This document shows, one piece after another, positions 61,694 to 64,000 of a stretch of 64,000 nucleotides of DNA (positions within the stretch are counted from its first letter, which is position 1; the number at the start of each line of letters is the position of its first letter). This stretch comes from Stenotrophomonas maltophilia (GTDB lineage: Bacteria; Pseudomonadota; Gammaproteobacteria; Xanthomonadales; Xanthomonadaceae). Location: positions 1 to 64,000 of the forward strand of contig DJBL01000073.1 of the NCBI GenBank assembly GCA_002435595.1, given 5' to 3'. The notes beneath the pieces are model-generated. The model made no database searches, had not been told where the DNA came from, and was given only the letters and a program-made list of their open reading frames with translations. Made by a program: the position numbers and the translations under genes.

Positions 61694-61984
61694 ATGCAGA
61701 TCATTCTGCGCTGTGCCACCGCGCAGCAGTTCCTGTCCTTCCATGAGCAGCAGTGGCTGCATGGCATCGACCCGGCGGCGCATCCGTGGCTGGCGCAACT
61801 GCTGCGTATGCCGCGCGGTGGAATCGCGCCCAGCGAGCTGCCAACGGCAATGGACGAACTGCTGGCCTGCCTGGCCCTGCAGGATCCCACCGATCCGATC
61901 ATCCGCCGCAGCGGCCTGCGGCTCCTGCTGTTGCTGGCCACCGGCCAGCGCCACGGCTTGCACATCCAGTGCGAGGGCGACTGA
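61694..61984 (+). CDS. Hypothetical protein (96 aa)
   Basis: From ATG 61694 (preceded by CAGG); an ATG at 61652 would add 14 residues. The product is soluble, helical and His/Leu-rich: MQIILRCATAQQFLSFHEQQ, then WLAQLLRMPRGG and DELLACLALQDPTDPIIRRS, ending with LLLLLATGQRHGLHIQCEGD. There is no signal peptide. I recognise no family. It faces poxB divergently across 115 bases and converges on the SH3-domain gene. Confidence 0.55.
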   Translation: MQIILRCATAQQFLSFHEQQWLHGIDPAAHPWLAQLLRMPRGGIAPSELPTAMDELLACLALQDPTDPIIRRSGLRLLLLLATGQRHGLHIQCEGD

Positions 61985-61991
61985 GCAACGC

Positions 61992-62858
61992 TCAGGGGTT
62001 GGCGTTGACCCAGCCGAGAATGTCGCCCCGGGTCGGGTTGGCGTAGCGCACCTTCACCCAGCCGTCCTGCTCATCCAGCAGTTCCACCCGGTCCTCGCGC
62101 ACCAGATAACGGCGGGTGGCGGTGTCGCCGGGCCGCGCATACAACGGCAGCCGTGCCGGCACCACCTGGCCGCTGAAGGCCAGCAGCGGCCGGTCATTGC
62201 GCGGGGTCACCAGCCCGTCGGAGATGGCCGTTTCGACCACCTTGCCGGTCGGGTCATAGGTGCTCCAGACCGCCATCGGGCCACTCTCGGCGGTCTGCTT
62301 GACGAAGATGGTCGCCTCCAGCGCGTCGCCCAGCATCAGGGTGCGCTCGGCGCGGTACAGATACAGCCGCCCGTCGTGGTAGCGGTACAGGTCCACGTAC
62401 CACATCGGGCCACTGCGGCAGCTGCTGCTCACGGTGCGGTTGGCGGTGTCCACGTCCAGGCCCATCAGGCCGCCGCATTGCGCGTTGCTGCCGGCAGGCA
62501 GCGGCAAGGGCGCGAACCGCCCTTGCTGCGGATCGAAGCGGTAGACCGCAACGGCTTCGTTGACCTGTCCCACCGCCGCACGCGCCACCAGTTCCGGACG
62601 GCCGTCGAAATCCACGTCCAACTGGCTCAACCGCCCGCCGCCATCGGCATCGGCCACGCCGTCCAGGCGCTGTTGGCGGCCCGACGGCAGCAACAGCGCC
62701 AGGGTGCCCTGTGCCTCCACCCGCGCAGTGGCCACCTGCCCCGCCCCAAGGTCGATGCGCAACACCTGGTCATCCGATGCCACCGCGACCGCGGACACGC
62801 CCACCCCCAGCAGCGCGGCGCACAGCACCGCGTGACACCCGCCCTTGATCCTGTTCAT
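61992..62858 (-). CDS. Periplasmic XAC2610-like protein with C-terminal SH3-type domain
   Basis: 288 aa from ATG 62858, with a signal peptide ending VAVAS (about 28). The middle (about 30-215) contains RLSQLDVDFDGRPELVARAAVG, an FG-GAP-like Ca-binding-looking repeat, and VSSSCRSGPMWYVDLYRYHDGRLYLYRAER, reminiscent of proteins named after XAC2610. The last 60 residues (LPLYARPGDTATRRYLVRED ... DGWVKVRYANP ... GWVNAN) form a bacterial SH3 domain, which often binds cell wall. Function is unknown; wall-associated inhibitor or sensor is possible. Confidence 0.65.
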   Translation of the reverse strand: MNRIKGGCHAVLCAALLGVGVSAVAVASDDQVLRIDLGAGQVATARVEAQGTLALLLPSGRQQRLDGVADADGGGRLSQLDVDFDGRPELVARAAVGQVNEAVAVYRFDPQQGRFAPLPLPAGSNAQCGGLMGLDVDTANRTVSSSCRSGPMWYVDLYRYHDGRLYLYRAERTLMLGDALEATIFVKQTAESGPMAVWSTYDPTGKVVETAISDGLVTPRNDRPLLAFSGQVVPARLPLYARPGDTATRRYLVREDRVELLDEQDGWVKVRYANPTRGDILGWVNANP

Positions 62859-62893
62859 CGCTGCATCCTGCCGCGCCATCCGGGCGCCCTGGA

Positions 62894-63382
62894 TCAGAAC
62901 GATACTTCAACCGCCTGCTGTGCCCACAGCACCGACTGGTGGCCGGTGGCCTGCTTCCACGCCAGGCGGATCGCCTCGATGTCCGCACGGCGCTGCGGGG
63001 TGTTCTCGTGCAGCACCACCAGCACCTTGGTGCGCAGGCGGTTGGGCTCGGCCGCGCCGCGGAACAGCCACTGGCCGTAGGCATCGAACACGGTCAGGCC
63101 GTCCGGGAAGCGCGGGGTGACCTGCTTGTCCAGGAACGCGCGCCACTGCGCCTCGGTGATGGCATCGGTCTGCTTACGCTCGGACGCACCGCTCTCCTCG
63201 CCCACGCCGAAGTACAACTCGCTGCGCACCCAGCCAGCAGCGGCATCGGGGCGGGCGGCATCGCCCTGCAGGGTTGCGGTGGCCGTGGCGGGGGTCGGCG
63301 GCACCGGCTTGGCGGCAGGCGCGGCGGTGGCGCAGCCGCTGGCGGCCAGCACCAGGGCAAACAGAAGGGCATGGGACTTCAT
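62894..63382 (-). CDS. DUF3574-like lipoprotein
   Basis: 162 aa from ATG 63382, eight bases after GGAG; the ATG two codons upstream is too close to it. The signal MKSHALLFALVLAASGC has lipobox ASGC with Cys17, followed by an Ala/Pro/Thr linker. The domain WVRSELYFGVGEESGASERK ... FLDKQVTPRFPDGLTVFDAYGQW ... KVLVVLHENTPQRRADIEAIRLAW matches my recollection of DUF3574. Function is unknown. It precedes the XAC2610-like gene by 35 bases and is probably in one operon with it. Confidence 0.7.
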   Translation of the reverse strand: MKSHALLFALVLAASGCATAAPAAKPVPPTPATATATLQGDAARPDAAAGWVRSELYFGVGEESGASERKQTDAITEAQWRAFLDKQVTPRFPDGLTVFDAYGQWLFRGAAEPNRLRTKVLVVLHENTPQRRADIEAIRLAWKQATGHQSVLWAQQAVEVSF

Positions 63383-63548
63383 CGACATCACTCCAGGAAA
63401 GCAGACGTGCAGAGGGGAACTAAGGGTGCGGGACATCCGGTTCCCTGGCAGATCACCAGCGGTTATCAGCTGATGCCGGCTCGCGATGGGACTTGCATCA
63501 CATGAGCCATCACGCCAAGATAATATATCGCTTCATCCGGATGGATTG

Positions 63549-63572
63549 GTAGTGCCGACCACGGGTCGGCAC
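63549..63572 (+). repeat. GTAG REP palindrome upstream of a TonB receptor
   Basis: Starts GTAGTGCCGACC and pairs with GGGTCGGCAC around a short loop. It is the same class as those at 20516-20628, lying 49 bases before the receptor start. Confidence 0.7.
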
Positions 63573-63620
63573 GCCAGCACCTCCCCTCCCCCTCCCCCTC
63601 GTCGTCCCGCTGGAGTCCGC

Positions 63621-64000
63621 ATGTCCCGTCCGTCCGCGTCGCGCCTTGGCCTTGCCATCGCGCTCGTCCTCTCCTCCCCCCTGCTCGTTCAGGATGCAAC
63701 TGCGCAGGACGCGCCCGGCTCGGCCACCACGCTGGACACCGTGATCGTCACCGGCACCCGCGCGGTGGACCGCACCGTGCTCGAATCGACCTCACCGGTG
63801 GACGTGCTCACCGCCGAGGACATCCGCAAGGCCGGCGTGGTCAATGGCGAGCTGGGCAGCGCGCTGCAGGCGCTGCTGCCCTCGTTCAACTTCCCGCGCC
63901 AGTCCAACTCCGGCGGTGCCGACCACATCCGTGCGGCGCAGCTGCGCGGCCTGTCGCCGGACCAGGTGCTGGTGCTGGTCAACGGCAAGCGCCGCCACAG
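63621..64000 (+). CDS. TonB-dependent receptor, N-terminal part (cut by window end)
   Basis: 126 codons from ATG 63621 with GGAG about eight bases before it; no stop before the window end. A signal peptide ending TAQ (about residue 32) is followed by a TonB box region LDTVIVTGTRAVDRTV and the start of the plug. The segments SPVDVLTAEDIRKAG, SFNFPRQSNSGG and LRGLSPDQVLVLVNGKRRH closely match the receptor at 39764-42157, so the two are paralogues of one subfamily. Ligand unknown. Confidence 0.9.
   Translation, partial: MSRPSASRLGLAIALVLSSPLLVQDATAQDAPGSATTLDTVIVTGTRAVDRTVLESTSPVDVLTAEDIRKAGVVNGELGSALQALLPSFNFPRQSNSGGADHIRAAQLRGLSPDQVLVLVNGKRRH

Overview
The window is a high-GC chromosomal segment from a Xanthomonadaceae (Lysobacteraceae) bacterium, most likely a Stenotrophomonas close to S. 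rhizophila. Three things support this. There is an L2-type class A beta-lactamase next to a divergent ampR. There is a fused glucosylglycerol-phosphate phosphatase/synthase behind a YcaD-like MFS carrier, a pair known from S. rhizophila. Many intergenic palindromes begin with GTAG, as the REP elements of Stenotrophomonas do. All assignments come from reading the sequence and its translations; no database search was run.

Layout. 1-8.2 kb holds small envelope and secreted proteins: a lipoprotein, an esterase, an S41 peptidase, an epimerase, an AT-richer two-gene islet with a Sel1-repeat protein, and several hypotheticals. 8.28-11.69 kb is a decayed integrative element in the 3' end of a tRNA-Lys gene. 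It is bounded by a 45-bp partial tRNA duplication and carries a 5'-truncated tyrosine integrase, an unknown secreted protein, and a matrixin-like metalloprotease broken by one in-frame amber codon.

11.8-24.7 kb is a long leftward conserved block: yebC-ruvC-ruvA-kup-ruvB-ybgC-tolQ-tolR-tolA-(TolA C-domain paralogue)-tolB-pal-cpoB-queE-queC. It covers Holliday-junction processing, potassium uptake, the Tol-Pal envelope machine and the queuosine precursor enzymes. 24.7-31.7 kb has a hydrolase, an acetyltransferase, a hyperacidic protein, aspS, a DUF3011 triple-repeat protein, a lipoprotein and a membrane glycosyltransferase.

31.8-35.5 kb is the ycaD-ggpPS osmolyte unit. 35.5-37.5 kb is the L2 beta-lactamase/ampR divergon, followed by an ABC-F ATPase, a TonB-dependent receptor and a YbaL-type antiporter. 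44.1-44.95 kb is a non-coding array of 12 GTAG/REP-like palindromes. 45.2-50.2 kb carries metY, a secreted protein and clpB, the last behind a good sigma-32-type promoter.

50.3-55.9 kb is a probable Fur-controlled iron signalling cassette: a FecI-like sigma factor, FecR, an STN-domain TonB receptor and a di-haem peroxidase. The rest holds a retropepsin-like protein with two DTG motifs, a GST, an NCS2-type permease, pyruvate dehydrogenase (poxB), several small envelope proteins, and the start of a second TonB receptor, a paralogue of the one at 39.8 kb, cut by the window end.
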